Source: Opitutus terrae PB90-1
GTDB lineage: Bacteria; Verrucomicrobiota; Verrucomicrobiia; Opitutales; Opitutaceae
Length of the DNA stretch: 64,000 nt
Direction: 5' to 3'
Assembly: GCF_000019965.1 (NCBI RefSeq)
Contig: NC_010571.1
Location: 620,001-684,000, forward strand
Shown: one piece after another, positions 51,460 to 61,125 of the stretch
Layout: every line of letters starts with the position of its first letter
Numbering within the stretch: the first letter of the stretch is position 1
Program-made: the position numbers and the translations under genes
The notes under the pieces: model-generated
Seen by the model: only the letters and a program-made list of their open reading frames with translations
What the model was told of the DNA's origin: nothing
Databases searched by the model: none

Positions 51460-54400
51460 ATGCGCCTCTGGATTCCCCTAGCCTTCTGTTCCGCGCTGCT
51501 CTGCCTCGCCATGCATGCGCAGAGTTACACGTTCACAACCCTTGCCGGAGAATGGAACAAGGGAAGCCGTGATGGGGCGGCGGCGGTGGCGAGGTTCAAC
51601 GGAGCCAACGGAGTGGCGATCGCCCCCAACGGCCTTGTCTACGTAGCGGATCTCGCCAACTCGACCATCCGTGCGATCACTCCCGCAGGGGTGGTCACGA
51701 CGCTCGCCGGCGTGGCGAATGTGCATGGCTGCATCGACGGAGTTGGCAGCAACGCATTGTTTCACAATCCGAGCGCTCTCGTCGTCGGGCCGAGTGGTGA
51801 CCTCTACGTTGCCGACAGCAACGGCCATGCGATCAGAAAGGTGACTCCGGCCGGGGTCGTCACCACGCTCGCCGGAGGCCCGCTCCGCTATGGGTACATG
51901 GATGGGCCCGGCACCGAGGCGCAGTTCTCCTACCCCCGCGGCATCGCCGTGAATGCCACGGGCGTTATCTTTGTCTCGGACCGCTCAGCGCACACCATCA
52001 GGCGAGTGGACCAACTCGGAAACGTGTCGACCTGGGCGGGCCACGGCGGCAGCGCGGGCAGCGCCGATGGTCCCGGGGATCAGGCGCGGTTCAGGGATCC
52101 CGAGGGACTGGCGATCGATGCTGCGGGCAATGTCTACGTGGCCGACATCAACAACCACACGATCCGAAAGATCAATCCGGCCGGTGAAGTCACTACCCTG
52201 GCAGGCGCGGCAGGAGAAAGCGGCTTCGCCGATGGCCCGGCAGCAAATGCGCGCTTCTTCTGCCCCACCTCCCTCGCTATCGACCCGGCGGGTGCCATCT
52301 GGGTGAACGATGCCATCAACCGGGCGATCCGGAAGATCAGCCCGGAGGGAACGGTGACGACCGTCGCCGACACCGCAGGCGAGGGCATCACGATCGATCC
52401 GAACGGAGTTCTCTACATCGCGGCGGATGATCGCATCAAACGGCTGGAGTCGGGCTCCGTCCTGTCCGTCGTCGCCGGGCCGACCGACTCGTACACCAGC
52501 AGAAACGGCGTTGGCGCCAACGCGCGTTTTGTGCAACCGATCGGATCCGCGCTCGCCGTTGACGGAAATCTGTATGTGACGGACTCCGGCGGATACGCAA
52601 TCCGCCGGGTCACGCGCTCGGGCGAGGTTTCGACCCTTGCCGGGTTGCTGGGTTACCCCGGATTCCGCGACGGATCGGGCTACGCAGCACAGTTTCGGGA
52701 TCTACGAGGGATCACGCCGGACAAGGAGGGCAACTTGCTGGTGGGCGACGGTCGCACGATCCGAAAGGTCACCCTGGCCGGCGCAGTCACGACCATCGCG
52801 GGCGCGGACGGCGAGGACGGCGACACGGACGGCCCCGCTGCATCAGCCCGGTTTCGCGCCGTGGATGGTCTCGCGGTCGACAGTTCGGGCAACATCTTCG
52901 TCGTCGACAGGGGTGCGAGCACCATCCGCAAGATATCCCAAGGTATCGTGACGACGTTTGCCGGGATGCCGGGCGAAACCGGCCAAGATGACGGCGCCGG
53001 GGCCGCCGCGCGATTTCGCGACCCGATGGGGATCGTGATCGATGGGGCGGACAACCTGTATGTCGCGGACACGAATAATTGGAAAATCCGGAAAGTCACT
53101 CCCGCCGGAGTGGTCACGACCTTCGCGGGCCATACGTCGACCCAGGGCGCCAACGACGGGCCGATAGGCATTGCGTCCTTCTTCAATCCCTACGGTTTGG
53201 CTATCGGCCCCAACGGCGCGCTGTACGTCGTCGACCTCGCCGGCGATACGCTTCGCATGATCTCACCCGACGGCTTCGTCACCACCCTTGGAGGATCCTC
53301 AGCACACCGCGGCGAGACTGCGGACGGGATCGGCACCGCCGCACGCTTCTACGGGCCCATGGGAGTGTCGGTGGACCGCTTCGGCATCATCCACATCATC
53401 GAGTACTACACCAACCTAGTCCGACGCGGCGTCCCCACCGGCGCGCGTACCGCGGTGATCTCCAGCAATCCCGCGGAACAGCGCGTCGTGGAGGGAACTG
53501 CAGCTTCGTTTTCGGTGGCAGCGAGCGGGCTGCCAGCACCCCAGTTCCGCTGGGAACGAAAGCGAATCGGCGACACCACGTTCCTCCCGCTCGCCGAGGG
53601 TGGTGCTTACGCCGGAGTGGAGACCAGCACGCTGAAGGTGTCCTCCCCGACTTTGATCATGAACGGGGAGCTATACCGATGCGTCGTCGACAATGGCATT
53701 GGCGCCGCCGTTGCCTCCACAAACGTGAGTCTGTTCGTAATCGATCTGCCCGATATCACCACTCAGCCAACTAGCGCGACAGTACGGCTCGGAGCGACGG
53801 TGCAGATGACGGTGTCCGCCACCTGCAGCAAGGCCATGAGCTACGAATGGTACCGGAACGGTGAAATCCTCTCCGGCGCGACATCGCGGACTCTGACGAT
53901 CCCGGACGCTGCTGCCTCCGAGGCCGGTCAGTACCACGTCCGGATTACCACACCGGATATCGCGGTCGACAGCCAGTCCGCAGTCATCGCGGTGGAGGGC
54001 ACCACCCCTGTCGCGGGCAACGGCCGGCTGGTTGGGCCGGACATCGTTCATGCCAACGGCCACATCTACGACCAGGTGTTGCTCGAGGGCAAAGCGGTCG
54101 TCGTCACCGCCGATCAGCAGCAGATGACACGCACGTCGTTCCTCGACTTGGATGGAGACATCGTGCAGGTCGAGTTCAGCGGGTCCGGCTCACTGGCGGT
54201 GGTGCTGATGGACAACTCCGGGCCCGCGCAGCCCGAGAAATACAACCAGAATGTGAGCTACGCGAAAGGACACGCGGGCATCGTGATCACGGGTGCCGAC
54301 GAATCCACGAACGTCTCGGTCTTCAGCGTGGGCTCGATCACCGCAATCGATCAGGGCCTCTTCCGCGCCGGCGTCGAGTACGACGGCCTGGCTGACATCG

Positions 54401-54783
54401 GATTCATTCTGATTTCTAGCCGGAACGGCCGGTTTGGCGGAATCCGCACTGGGAATGCGGTCTATTTCGGATCGGATGGTCTGACCGGTATCTATGCGCC
54501 CGGCGTGCAAATCGTCGGACCGGTGGTCGTTGGGGACATCCTCGCGTTCGATAACGCATCTCCAACGATGATCTTCGGAGACGCGAACGACGTTCGGATC
54601 GCAGGTGGCGGAATGGATCAGCCGAATGGACAACCGGTTCGCGTGAGCGGGATCAGCCAGATCCGGTTTGTGGACGGCATGAACTCGCACGCCCGTCCGC
54701 TGCCGGCACAGCTTACCACCGCGCGATTCGAGCAGGACGGACAAGATGTGACCGACGCCATCCTTGTGGGACCCACTCACTGA
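51460..54783 (+). CDS. Secreted NHL-repeat protein with Ig-like domains
   Basis: 1107 residues from ATG 51460, which gives a signal peptide (MRLWIPLAFCSALLCLAMHA). Ten or more NHL units follow, each with the pattern GVAIAPNGLVYVADLANSTI RxI-xPxGxVTTLAG, together making one or two beta propellers up to about residue 660. Residues about 670-850 form two Ig-like modules (FRWERKRIGDTTFLPLAEGG and YEWYRNGEILSGATSRTLTI). A beta-rich C-terminal region of about 250 residues follows. There is no sorting tag at the end. Likely a surface or extracellular binding protein. Its stop overlaps the convergent PLD gene by 7 nt. Confidence 0.88.
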   Translation: MRLWIPLAFCSALLCLAMHAQSYTFTTLAGEWNKGSRDGAAAVARFNGANGVAIAPNGLVYVADLANSTIRAITPAGVVTTLAGVANVHGCIDGVGSNALFHNPSALVVGPSGDLYVADSNGHAIRKVTPAGVVTTLAGGPLRYGYMDGPGTEAQFSYPRGIAVNATGVIFVSDRSAHTIRRVDQLGNVSTWAGHGGSAGSADGPGDQARFRDPEGLAIDAAGNVYVADINNHTIRKINPAGEVTTLAGAAGESGFADGPAANARFFCPTSLAIDPAGAIWVNDAINRAIRKISPEGTVTTVADTAGEGITIDPNGVLYIAADDRIKRLESGSVLSVVAGPTDSYTSRNGVGANARFVQPIGSALAVDGNLYVTDSGGYAIRRVTRSGEVSTLAGLLGYPGFRDGSGYAAQFRDLRGITPDKEGNLLVGDGRTIRKVTLAGAVTTIAGADGEDGDTDGPAASARFRAVDGLAVDSSGNIFVVDRGASTIRKISQGIVTTFAGMPGETGQDDGAGAAARFRDPMGIVIDGADNLYVADTNNWKIRKVTPAGVVTTFAGHTSTQGANDGPIGIASFFNPYGLAIGPNGALYVVDLAGDTLRMISPDGFVTTLGGSSAHRGETADGIGTAARFYGPMGVSVDRFGIIHIIEYYTNLVRRGVPTGARTAVISSNPAEQRVVEGTAASFSVAASGLPAPQFRWERKRIGDTTFLPLAEGGAYAGVETSTLKVSSPTLIMNGELYRCVVDNGIGAAVASTNVSLFVIDLPDITTQPTSATVRLGATVQMTVSATCSKAMSYEWYRNGEILSGATSRTLTIPDAAASEAGQYHVRITTPDIAVDSQSAVIAVEGTTPVAGNGRLVGPDIVHANGHIYDQVLLEGKAVVVTADQQQMTRTSFLDLDGDIVQVEFSGSGSLAVVLMDNSGPAQPEKYNQNVSYAKGHAGIVITGADESTNVSVFSVGSITAIDQGLFRAGVEYDGLADIGFILISSRNGRFGGIRTGNAVYFGSDGLTGIYAPGVQIVGPVVVGDILAFDNASPTMIFGDANDVRIAGGGMDQPNGQPVRVSGISQIRFVDGMNSHARPLPAQLTTARFEQDGQDVTDAILVGPTH

Positions 54784-56321
54784 GATGTCGTGCGTGAGTC
54801 CGACGGCGGACTGCTCGAGCGCGGCCGGCGCAGACGCCAGCCGCGATAGAGCAGCGTGAGCGCGATCCATAGCAGAAGGGCTCCCGCCGGATACGCGAGC
54901 ACCCGCGGAAACACGACGAACAGCACGGCCAACCCGAGCAGCACCGCGCCCGTCCCCAACAGCGTCCGCCGCTCCACCGGCTCGATCACGCGCCGATCCA
55001 TCAACGCGGCACCCAGCACGTTGCCGATCCGCGCCGCGCTCGCGGCGGCCCGCCCGCTGCCGTGACGGTGATCGCGCGCGTGCCGCTTCGTCCCCGCGGC
55101 GTTGGCGCGAATCCGGCGCCGCGCCTCCAGCACGATCTCCGTCGCGTTCGCCAGGTCCTGTTCGAACATCTGTTCCATTTGATGCGCGAAGCCTTCGTCC
55201 TCGACGACCGCGTCCAATTCGCAGTTCCCCATCCAGCTCGCCAGATTGAGATTGGTGGAGCCGACGCGCGACCAGCGGCGGTCGATCACGGCGGTCTTCG
55301 CGTGCAGCACCGAGCCGTTCCACTCGAAAATCCGCACGCCCGCCTCGAGCAGCGGCCGATAACCGATGCGTGACACCACTTTCAACAGCGGCACGTCGCT
55401 CGCCCGCGTGAACAGCATCCGCACGTCGACCCCGTCGCGCGCCGACGTGATCAATGCCTGCACATACGTCGGCGCGCCGAGATAATAGGCATCCGTGAGC
55501 CACACCCGTTGCCGCGCAAAGGCGACGACCAGCTGGTCCAGCCGATACGTGCCCGAGGTCGCGGGCTCGCTGGCGACAATCCGCATCGCCACGTCGCCCA
55601 CCGGCGCAATCGCCGCGGTGGAACCCGCCGTTCCCGGCCGGTTGTTCTCATCCGCGGTGCGTCCGTTCGCCGCGGGCAGCGGCGCGCCGAGCATCGCCCA
55701 CACCCGCCCGAACGCTCGCTCGAGCTCCGTCACGGCCGGCCCGCGAATCTCCACGCCGGTGTCGCGCCACGGCTCGAGATCCTTCAGCGGATCACCGAGC
55801 CACAGGTCGGCGACGCACAAGCCGGATACGAAACCCACCTCGCCGTCCACCGTCAGCAGCTTCCGGTGATCCCGCGAGACCCAGCCGAGCGGTGATTCGA
55901 GCCGCGGCGGGTTGTAGCAACGCACCTCAACCCCGCCCGCCGCGAGCCGTGCTCGAAAAGCGCGGGACGATTTTCCGAACGCGCCAAGCCAGTCATAGAT
56001 CAACCGCACGCTCACCCCCGCGGTCGCCCGCTCGATCAACGCCTCGGCGAATGTGTTGCCCGTCCGATCGTCGGCGATGATGTAGTTTTCGAAATGCACC
56101 CGCCGGCGCGCGCTGCGAATCGCCTCCAGCCACGCCGGATAATTCTCGCGCGCATCACGCAGCAGCCGGATCGCGTTGCCCGTGATCAGTGGCGCGCCGG
56201 CGCTCCGTGAGAACGCGTGGTCCGCCATGTCGCGCACGTCCTCCAGCGTCGCCCACGTCGACGATCGTGAGCCGGCCGGGGTGGGTCTGACAGAATCAAG
56301 GGTGCTCACGCGCGGAAACAT
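54777..56321 (-). CDS. Phospholipase D-family cardiolipin synthase
   Basis: 514 residues from the ATG at 56321. Two HxKxxxxD catalytic motifs: HRKLLTVDGEVGFVSGLC and HAKTAVIDRRWSRVGSTN. Between them are VHFENYIIADDRTGNTFAEA and RLDQLVVAFARQRVWLTDAY, typical of bacterial Cls enzymes. These condense two phosphatidylglycerol molecules to cardiolipin at the inner membrane. Unlike most Cls, the membrane spans are at the C-terminus (LLGTGAVLLGLAVLFVVFPR and YPAGALLLWIALTLLYRG), not the N-terminus. Single gene, convergent with the NHL gene. Confidence 0.88.
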   Translation of the reverse strand: MFPRVSTLDSVRPTPAGSRSSTWATLEDVRDMADHAFSRSAGAPLITGNAIRLLRDARENYPAWLEAIRSARRRVHFENYIIADDRTGNTFAEALIERATAGVSVRLIYDWLGAFGKSSRAFRARLAAGGVEVRCYNPPRLESPLGWVSRDHRKLLTVDGEVGFVSGLCVADLWLGDPLKDLEPWRDTGVEIRGPAVTELERAFGRVWAMLGAPLPAANGRTADENNRPGTAGSTAAIAPVGDVAMRIVASEPATSGTYRLDQLVVAFARQRVWLTDAYYLGAPTYVQALITSARDGVDVRMLFTRASDVPLLKVVSRIGYRPLLEAGVRIFEWNGSVLHAKTAVIDRRWSRVGSTNLNLASWMGNCELDAVVEDEGFAHQMEQMFEQDLANATEIVLEARRRIRANAAGTKRHARDHRHGSGRAAASAARIGNVLGAALMDRRVIEPVERRTLLGTGAVLLGLAVLFVVFPRVLAYPAGALLLWIALTLLYRGWRLRRPRSSSPPSDSRTTSQ

Positions 56322-56697
56322 AGCTGACGCCCGCGAAAGGTGAAGCCCGTTGCCCCGAATGCGCCTCCGCGCAGTGCAAATCAGCTTTTGGCACGTTGGC
56401 ACGGACGTCTCGCCCGTGGGTTTGTTGAAACGTAAAACGCACTCACTTCCTCGTAGCCGCACGACTTCGCCGTGGGGACCGCGTCGCACCCGCCGACGCG
56501 CGGGCTACGCAAAACCGCGCAACGCGGTTACGACTCCGACCAGCGCCTTGAGGGCAATGCGTTCCACCTCCTCCGCGATGCACCCTGCCGCGAGCGGAAC
56601 CGCCACGCCACCCACGCCTCCAGTTTTGTCGGGGATCCCGCGGCGGCCGCCCTTCCGCATCGACGCCTGCTGTCGGGCTCTGGCAGTCTGCCGCCGC
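56322..56697. other. Intergenic region upstream of the M50 protease
   Basis: It contains an imperfect member of the CACGGGCG hairpin family (ACGGACGTCTCGCCCGT near 56401-56417). Promoters for the two divergent genes are expected here but none was clear. Confidence 0.45.
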
Positions 56698-57675
56698 ATG
56701 TCCGAGTCCCAGCCCGCCGCCGACAATCACCTCGATTCCTCGCCCACACCAACGCCCGTCGACGCCGACGAGTTCCTGCTCGCGCAGGTTCGGGCCCGGG
56801 GCGAGGCAACGCCGGCCAGCGGCATTTCGTCGCAGCTGCTCCTGATCACCGCCGTGCTGTTCATCGCGATCGGCGGACTCAACTGGGGCTGGCGCACGGT
56901 CATCTTCCTCGCCGTCGCGATTGCGATTCACGAACTGGGCCACGTGCTCGCGATGCGCGTGTTCGGCTACAAGAACGTCCGGATGCTCTTCCTCCCGTTC
57001 TTCGGCGGCCTCGCCACGGGCCAGCCGCGCGAACTCGACGCCACGAAGAACGCGCTCGTCTCGCTCGCCGGTCCGCTCGTCGGCATCGCCAGCGCGGTGC
57101 TTGCGGGGGTGCTTGCGCTGGTCACCGGCGCACCGCCGTGGCTGGTGGAGTTTGCCTGGGCCTCGCTTTTCCTCAACGCGTTCAACCTCCTGCCGCTCGT
57201 GCCGCTCGACGGGGGCCAGTTTGCCAACGACACGCTGTTCTCCCGGTTTCCCGTTTTGGAATTGCTGTTCCGCCTTCTCGCCGTTGCCGGACTCGGCTGG
57301 CTGGCCTGGCGGGCGCAAAGCTGGGTCCTCGGCGTGGTCGCCGGGTTCATGCTGCTTGGCACACCGCAGGCGTTTCGCCGCGCCCGCATCATTCGCGAGG
57401 CGCGCCGTGATCCGGACTGGCAGACGCGACCGCTCGACCGCGACGCCGTGGTCGCACTGCGCGGGTTGGTGAACCAGATCTACGCCGGCGTCTCGGAAAA
57501 AACTCCGGGCCGGCTACCGGAACTGGCTCACGGCGTCTGGCTCGAGATCCGCAAGCGCTTCCCCGGCCCCGGCGGCACCACAGCGCTGCTCGCCGGCTAC
57601 CTCGTGCTCTGCGCGATCGTGATTCCGGTGATCGCCGTGTTGCTCGCCCGGCTGCTGCCGCATCCGGCGCTCTAG
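56698..57675 (+). CDS. M50-family membrane metalloprotease (site-2 protease-like)
   Basis: 325 residues from ATG 56698. The zinc motif is AIAIHELGHVLAMRVFGY (HExxH). The second conserved motif is FNLLPLVPLDGGQFAND, the N-x-x-P-x-x-P-L-D-G-G block with the third metal ligand. Five or six membrane spans are visible (LLLITAVLFIAIGGLNWGW; VSLAGPLVGIASAVLAGVLA; LLFRLLAVAGLGWLAWRAQS). The C-terminal 90 residues end in another span (LLAGYLVLCAIVIPVIAVLL). No PDZ domain is seen, so it differs from RseP and resembles the SpoIVFB-like or ancestral group. Substrate unknown. Confidence 0.88.
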   Translation: MSESQPAADNHLDSSPTPTPVDADEFLLAQVRARGEATPASGISSQLLLITAVLFIAIGGLNWGWRTVIFLAVAIAIHELGHVLAMRVFGYKNVRMLFLPFFGGLATGQPRELDATKNALVSLAGPLVGIASAVLAGVLALVTGAPPWLVEFAWASLFLNAFNLLPLVPLDGGQFANDTLFSRFPVLELLFRLLAVAGLGWLAWRAQSWVLGVVAGFMLLGTPQAFRRARIIREARRDPDWQTRPLDRDAVVALRGLVNQIYAGVSEKTPGRLPELAHGVWLEIRKRFPGPGGTTALLAGYLVLCAIVIPVIAVLLARLLPHPAL

Positions 57676-57715
57676 CGGCGCTCCGAAATCCCCGCGCGTT
57701 CGATCGATTCACACC

Positions 57716-57796
57716 GTAGGGCCGGCGCTAGCCGCCGGCCGGATGCTTGCTTGCGGCTGCGTTCTGAGGCGCGGCTGCCGGCGAGCGGCAGCCCTA
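57716..57796. repeat. Intergenic double-hairpin repeat
   Basis: GTAGGGC at 57717 and GCCCTAC at 57790 enclose two GC-rich hairpins (GCCGGCGCTAGCCGCCGGC, and GGCTGCCGGCGAGCGGCAGCC). A palindromic element of about 80 bp of the kind dispersed in Opitutaceae genomes. Confidence 0.65.
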
Positions 57797-57942
57797 CACA
57801 TGAAATCTGCCGCTTCCACGCACCATCAGGACGTAACACCGACCGAATCGCCTCGAAAACGCGAATCCTCCACTCGACTGTTGGCGAATACCGCGCTTGG
57901 CAAAGGGTGGACGTGGCCGCCGCGCGTTTCCATCCTGTGCCC

Positions 57943-58548
57943 ATGCAATTTCCCGCCCGCCTACGGCCCTGGCTGGTGCCGCTCCTCCTCTCCTTCGGTG
58001 TCACGTTCGTCGATCTCGTCGCGGCCGCGCCGAACTCCGCCGCGCCCACGTGCACGTTCGACGGCGTGGAATATCAGCACCGTTGGAGCCGGCAGGGACA
58101 GCATGAATTCACGCCTGCCGGCCAGCCGGATCTCGTCCATTGGGACGACCTGATCACGATCAACGTCCATGCGCAGGTCCGCGACGAGGAGGCGCTCGCC
58201 CAACTCGCGAACGCCGTGCTCGGCAACTACAAGGCCGCTCGCGCGACGGTGGTTCGCGCGTTCTCCACGCCGCGCACGCCCGACAAACCGGCCGAGCACC
58301 TCGCGGTGGTCGTGTTCCCGCAGCTCACGAAAACCGAATTCGTCGTCGCACACGTGAAGCTCGTCGGCGGCGTCGGTTGTGTGCTGGTCTACTCGCACCG
58401 CGAGTACGGCGACGACAGTGGTGAGCGTGTGCGCGACTGGCTCGAGGCGAACGGTGCGACGCTCGAGAAGAAATGGCTGGCGTGGTCGGGCTATCCGTCA
58501 CCGGTTGCGCTCGCCGCGCTGCCCGACACTCCGCCCGAGTCGCGCTAG
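57943..58548 (+). CDS. Secreted hypothetical protein
   Basis: 201 residues from ATG 57943. Signal peptide MQFPARLRPWLVPLLLSFGV TFVDLVAAA. The mature part reads CTFDGVEYQHRWSRQGQHEF and DLITINVHAQVRDEEALAQL, ending PSPVALAALPD. No family recognised, though the pattern suggests a small enzyme-like or binding domain. The TAG stop lies inside the left inverted repeat of the element at 58545-58689, so that insertion may have changed the end of the protein. Confidence 0.75.
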   Translation: MQFPARLRPWLVPLLLSFGVTFVDLVAAAPNSAAPTCTFDGVEYQHRWSRQGQHEFTPAGQPDLVHWDDLITINVHAQVRDEEALAQLANAVLGNYKAARATVVRAFSTPRTPDKPAEHLAVVVFPQLTKTEFVVAHVKLVGGVGCVLVYSHREYGDDSGERVRDWLEANGATLEKKWLAWSGYPSPVALAALPDTPPESR

Positions 58549-58689
58549 CCCGGAAATTTCACGAACGAGAGTAGTCATGTGCTCGAAATTTTCGTCCGCC
58601 TGCGACGGAGCGACCTTGTCGCGGTTAGCCCCGACAAAGTCGGCCCGCAGGGCGGATATTTCACGAATCTCGTGAAATATCCGGGTTAG
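58545..58689. mobile_element. MITE-like element of 145 bp
   Basis: The left end CTAGCCCGGAAATTTCACGA (58545-58564) and the complement of the right end, CTAACCCGGATATTTCACGA (58670-58689), match at 18 of 20 positions. Inside the right end is a perfect 13-bp hairpin (GGATATTTCACGA, ATC, TCGTGAAATATCC). It has no coding capacity. Terminal inverted repeats, short length and intergenic position fit a miniature inverted-repeat element. Confidence 0.7.
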
Positions 58690-58745
58690 TCGCCGGTCCG
58701 GGTCTGCCTCGCTCGGCTTCGGACAACGCACCCGATTCCGGCCGT

Positions 58746-58857
58746 GGCACGGGCATCCTGCCCGTGTAATGGGTCAACCTCTCTCACGATCACGGCGCGT
58801 TTGTCGTTGGCGTTGGCGAAGGCGGCAAACGGCTTCCACGGGCGGGACGCCCGTGCC
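58746..58857. repeat. Inverted pair of CACGGGCG hairpins
   Basis: CACGGGCA-TCC-TGCCCGTG (58748-58766) and CACGGGCG-GGA-CGCCCGTG (58837-58855) lie about 70 bp apart in opposite orientation, with GTGGCACGGGC at the left mirrored by GCCCGTGCCAC at the right. Same family as 2980-2998. Confidence 0.65.
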
Positions 58858-58963
58858 ACTTCTGCAAATCCGCGAGGGCCGCTGTGCCGGTCGCGCCGAC
58901 ACGCAATGCTCGCGGTGCGCCCGCGTTCGCAGTAGCGTGCGGTTCCACTGCGAGGATTTTCCC

Positions 58964-59767
58964 ATGCGTGCATTTCTGCTGTTGGCCTGCCTGCTGAGCC
59001 TCGAGCTCGCCGCAGCGCCGGATAAGCTCGTCGGGGCGGCTGCGGCCGCGCCGGCTGTAGTCGTCCTGCACGACATCACCGGCCCGATGAAAACCAACGC
59101 CTACCTGCTCTACGATCGCGCGACGAGAGACGCTGCGCTCATCGACGTCGGCGGTCCGATCGACGCGCTGCTCGCGGTGATCGAGCAGCGCGGCTTGCAG
59201 GTCCGATATTTGCTCACTACTCACGCGCACGTGGATCATGTGCAGGGGTTGCCTGCGGTGCGCGCCCGCTTCCCCCGCGCACAGTGGTGCGTGTCGCGTC
59301 TCGAATTCGAGGCCACCGCATTCTACGCGCAATGGGAACAGGTGATGGCGCCCGAAGAAGCCGCCCGCATCAAGGCGGGCATGGCTGCGGATGCGGCGCT
59401 GGCCGAGACGATGTCGTTCGATTTCGCACGACTCGGCCAACCGGACGTCTTCGTCGAAGACGGGCAGACCTTCCCGCTTGGCGGGCTCACGCTGCGGGTG
59501 ATCGCCAGCCCGGGGCACTCCGGTGGCAGCGTCTGTTACTCCACCGCGGGCATCCTGTTTTCGGGCGACGTGCTGTTCCACCGACGGATCGGTCGCTGGG
59601 ACCTGCCCAAGGCCGGCGGACGCGCCGTATTGGAAACATCGGTGCGCCGACTCTACCAGCAGTTGCCGGACGAAACCATCGTCCATCCAGGACACGGACC
59701 ATCGACCGAAATCGGAATCGAGAAAACGCAAAACCAGCAGGTGAAGCTCGCGCGGGCGAAAACCTGA
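58964..59767 (+). CDS. Exported metallo-beta-lactamase-fold hydrolase
   Basis: 267 residues from ATG 58964, giving the signal peptide MRAFLLLACLLSLELAAA. The metal motif is LTTHAHVDHVQGLPAV (HxHxDH). Further ligands are in IASPGHSGGSVCY, GILFSGDVLF and IVHPGHGPST. This is the glyoxalase II-like branch, which hydrolyses thioesters and related substrates. The signal peptide makes a periplasmic location likely, unusual for glyoxalase II itself. Single gene. Confidence 0.88.
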   Translation: MRAFLLLACLLSLELAAAPDKLVGAAAAAPAVVVLHDITGPMKTNAYLLYDRATRDAALIDVGGPIDALLAVIEQRGLQVRYLLTTHAHVDHVQGLPAVRARFPRAQWCVSRLEFEATAFYAQWEQVMAPEEAARIKAGMAADAALAETMSFDFARLGQPDVFVEDGQTFPLGGLTLRVIASPGHSGGSVCYSTAGILFSGDVLFHRRIGRWDLPKAGGRAVLETSVRRLYQQLPDETIVHPGHGPSTEIGIEKTQNQQVKLARAKT

Positions 59768-59903
59768 GCGCGCACGGCTTCTCGCCGTGCGGCGGTTTTC
59801 ACCACTCGGTGATTTCACGGCCGGACTGTGCCGGTCCTGTGTTGCTGGTTTTGCTGCGGCTGTGCTGCCTGTGGACGGCGCGGTTGCAGTATAGACTGCA
59901 GCC

Positions 59904-60134
59904 ATGGACTCCACCGAACCGGCTGACCTTTCCCCGTTGTCATTTGGCGCCGGTCTGGCGCTTGGACTCATGTTGATCCTCGGCCTGCCGCGCGCCGCCG
60001 CTCCCGACCAGATCAGCGGCCGGCGCGAGTCCGTTTTCGAGCTGCGGACGCCCGATGGTCGGGATCAGCATCTTGTGCTCGAAGGAAATGCCCGGCACGA
60101 GGCGACCGATCCGATGGCGACCGCGCCTCGTTAG
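59904..60134 (+). CDS. Small hypothetical membrane protein
   Basis: 76 residues with one N-terminal hydrophobic segment (SFGAGLALGLMLILGLPRA) and a polar tail containing SVFELRTPDGRDQHLVLEG. No family recognised. Coding-like composition and correct start, but short, so confidence is moderate. Confidence 0.5.
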   Translation: MDSTEPADLSPLSFGAGLALGLMLILGLPRAAAPDQISGRRESVFELRTPDGRDQHLVLEGNARHEATDPMATAPR

Positions 60135-60230
60135 CAAGACGCCACCAGGTGCTCTGATCGAGCTGGCGCACGACGGTCGCAGTCCGGCGGCGGGAACTTT
60201 TCAGCAAGGCGGTTTACGGATGGCTGGCGC

Positions 60231-61124
60231 ATGAAAACCCCACTCGCGGGCTTGGTTCTGCTTTCGCTCGCCCTCCCTCTGGCTACGGCCGACACACCGC
60301 GGATCGTTCCGTGGAAACCCCACAACATCTCCAGCCCGCAGTTCGAATCGCACGCCGCGTTCGATCCGGTAACGGGCGACCTCTACTTCGTCCGCAGCTC
60401 GCCGCAGTTCCGCGGTTGGCGAATTCTAGTGAGTCGTCCCACGACCCAAGGTTGGTCCGAGCCGGAAGCGCCGTCGTTCGCCGGCGATGGCGTGGAGGCC
60501 GACCCTTTCTTCACCGCCGACGGGCGCACGCTCTACTTCATCTCCAATCGCTCAACCGACGGCGTGCACCGGAAGGATCTCGATCTCTGGCGGGTCGACC
60601 GCAACGCCGACGGCACCTGGCAGCAACCGACACGACTGCCCGAGCCGCTCAACTCGACCAGCACCGAATGGTTTCCGCGACCGGCGCCCGACGGCTGGTT
60701 CTACTTCGGGTCGAATCGGCCTGGCGGATTCGGTGGCAATGACATCTGGCGCGGCCACCCGCAGCCAGACGGCCACTGGGTCGTGGAAAACCTCGGCGCC
60801 GCGATCAACTCCGCCGCGGACGAATTCGAGCCGTTGCCGTCGCCCGACGGCTCGCGACTCATCATCATGGCCGCGGACGGCCTTTATCAATCGCGACGCG
60901 ACGCGCGCGGCTGGAGGCCGAAGGAGAAACTCGGCGATGGGGCGAATGCCGACGGCATGGAGGTCGGCGCCGTGTTTTCGCCAAGCGGCCGGTCGTTGCT
61001 CTTCTCCCGCGACACCGGCGCGGCCGACTCGGGTGAGTTTTTTGTCCTGCACGAAAGTGACGGCGAATCATGGCCGCCGTCCGGGCGAATCTCCGATTCG
61101 GCGAAACGCGCCGCCCAGCGATGA
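60231..61124 (+). CDS. Secreted TolB/PD40-like beta-propeller protein
   Basis: 297 residues with a signal peptide (MKTPLAGLVLLSLALPLATA). Repeated PD40-type blades: AAFDPVTGDLYFVRS, PFFTADGRTLYFISNRS, FPRPAPDGWFYFGSNRP, PLPSPDGSRLIIMAADG and AVFSPSGRSLLFSRDTG. This forms a five- or six-bladed propeller like that of TolB or WD40-like proteins, here without an additional domain. It is probably periplasmic or surface-exposed. Its target is unknown. Convergent with the methyltransferase, with a 1-nt gap. Confidence 0.85.
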   Translation: MKTPLAGLVLLSLALPLATADTPRIVPWKPHNISSPQFESHAAFDPVTGDLYFVRSSPQFRGWRILVSRPTTQGWSEPEAPSFAGDGVEADPFFTADGRTLYFISNRSTDGVHRKDLDLWRVDRNADGTWQQPTRLPEPLNSTSTEWFPRPAPDGWFYFGSNRPGGFGGNDIWRGHPQPDGHWVVENLGAAINSAADEFEPLPSPDGSRLIIMAADGLYQSRRDARGWRPKEKLGDGANADGMEVGAVFSPSGRSLLFSRDTGAADSGEFFVLHESDGESWPPSGRISDSAKRAAQR

Positions 61125-61125
61125 G

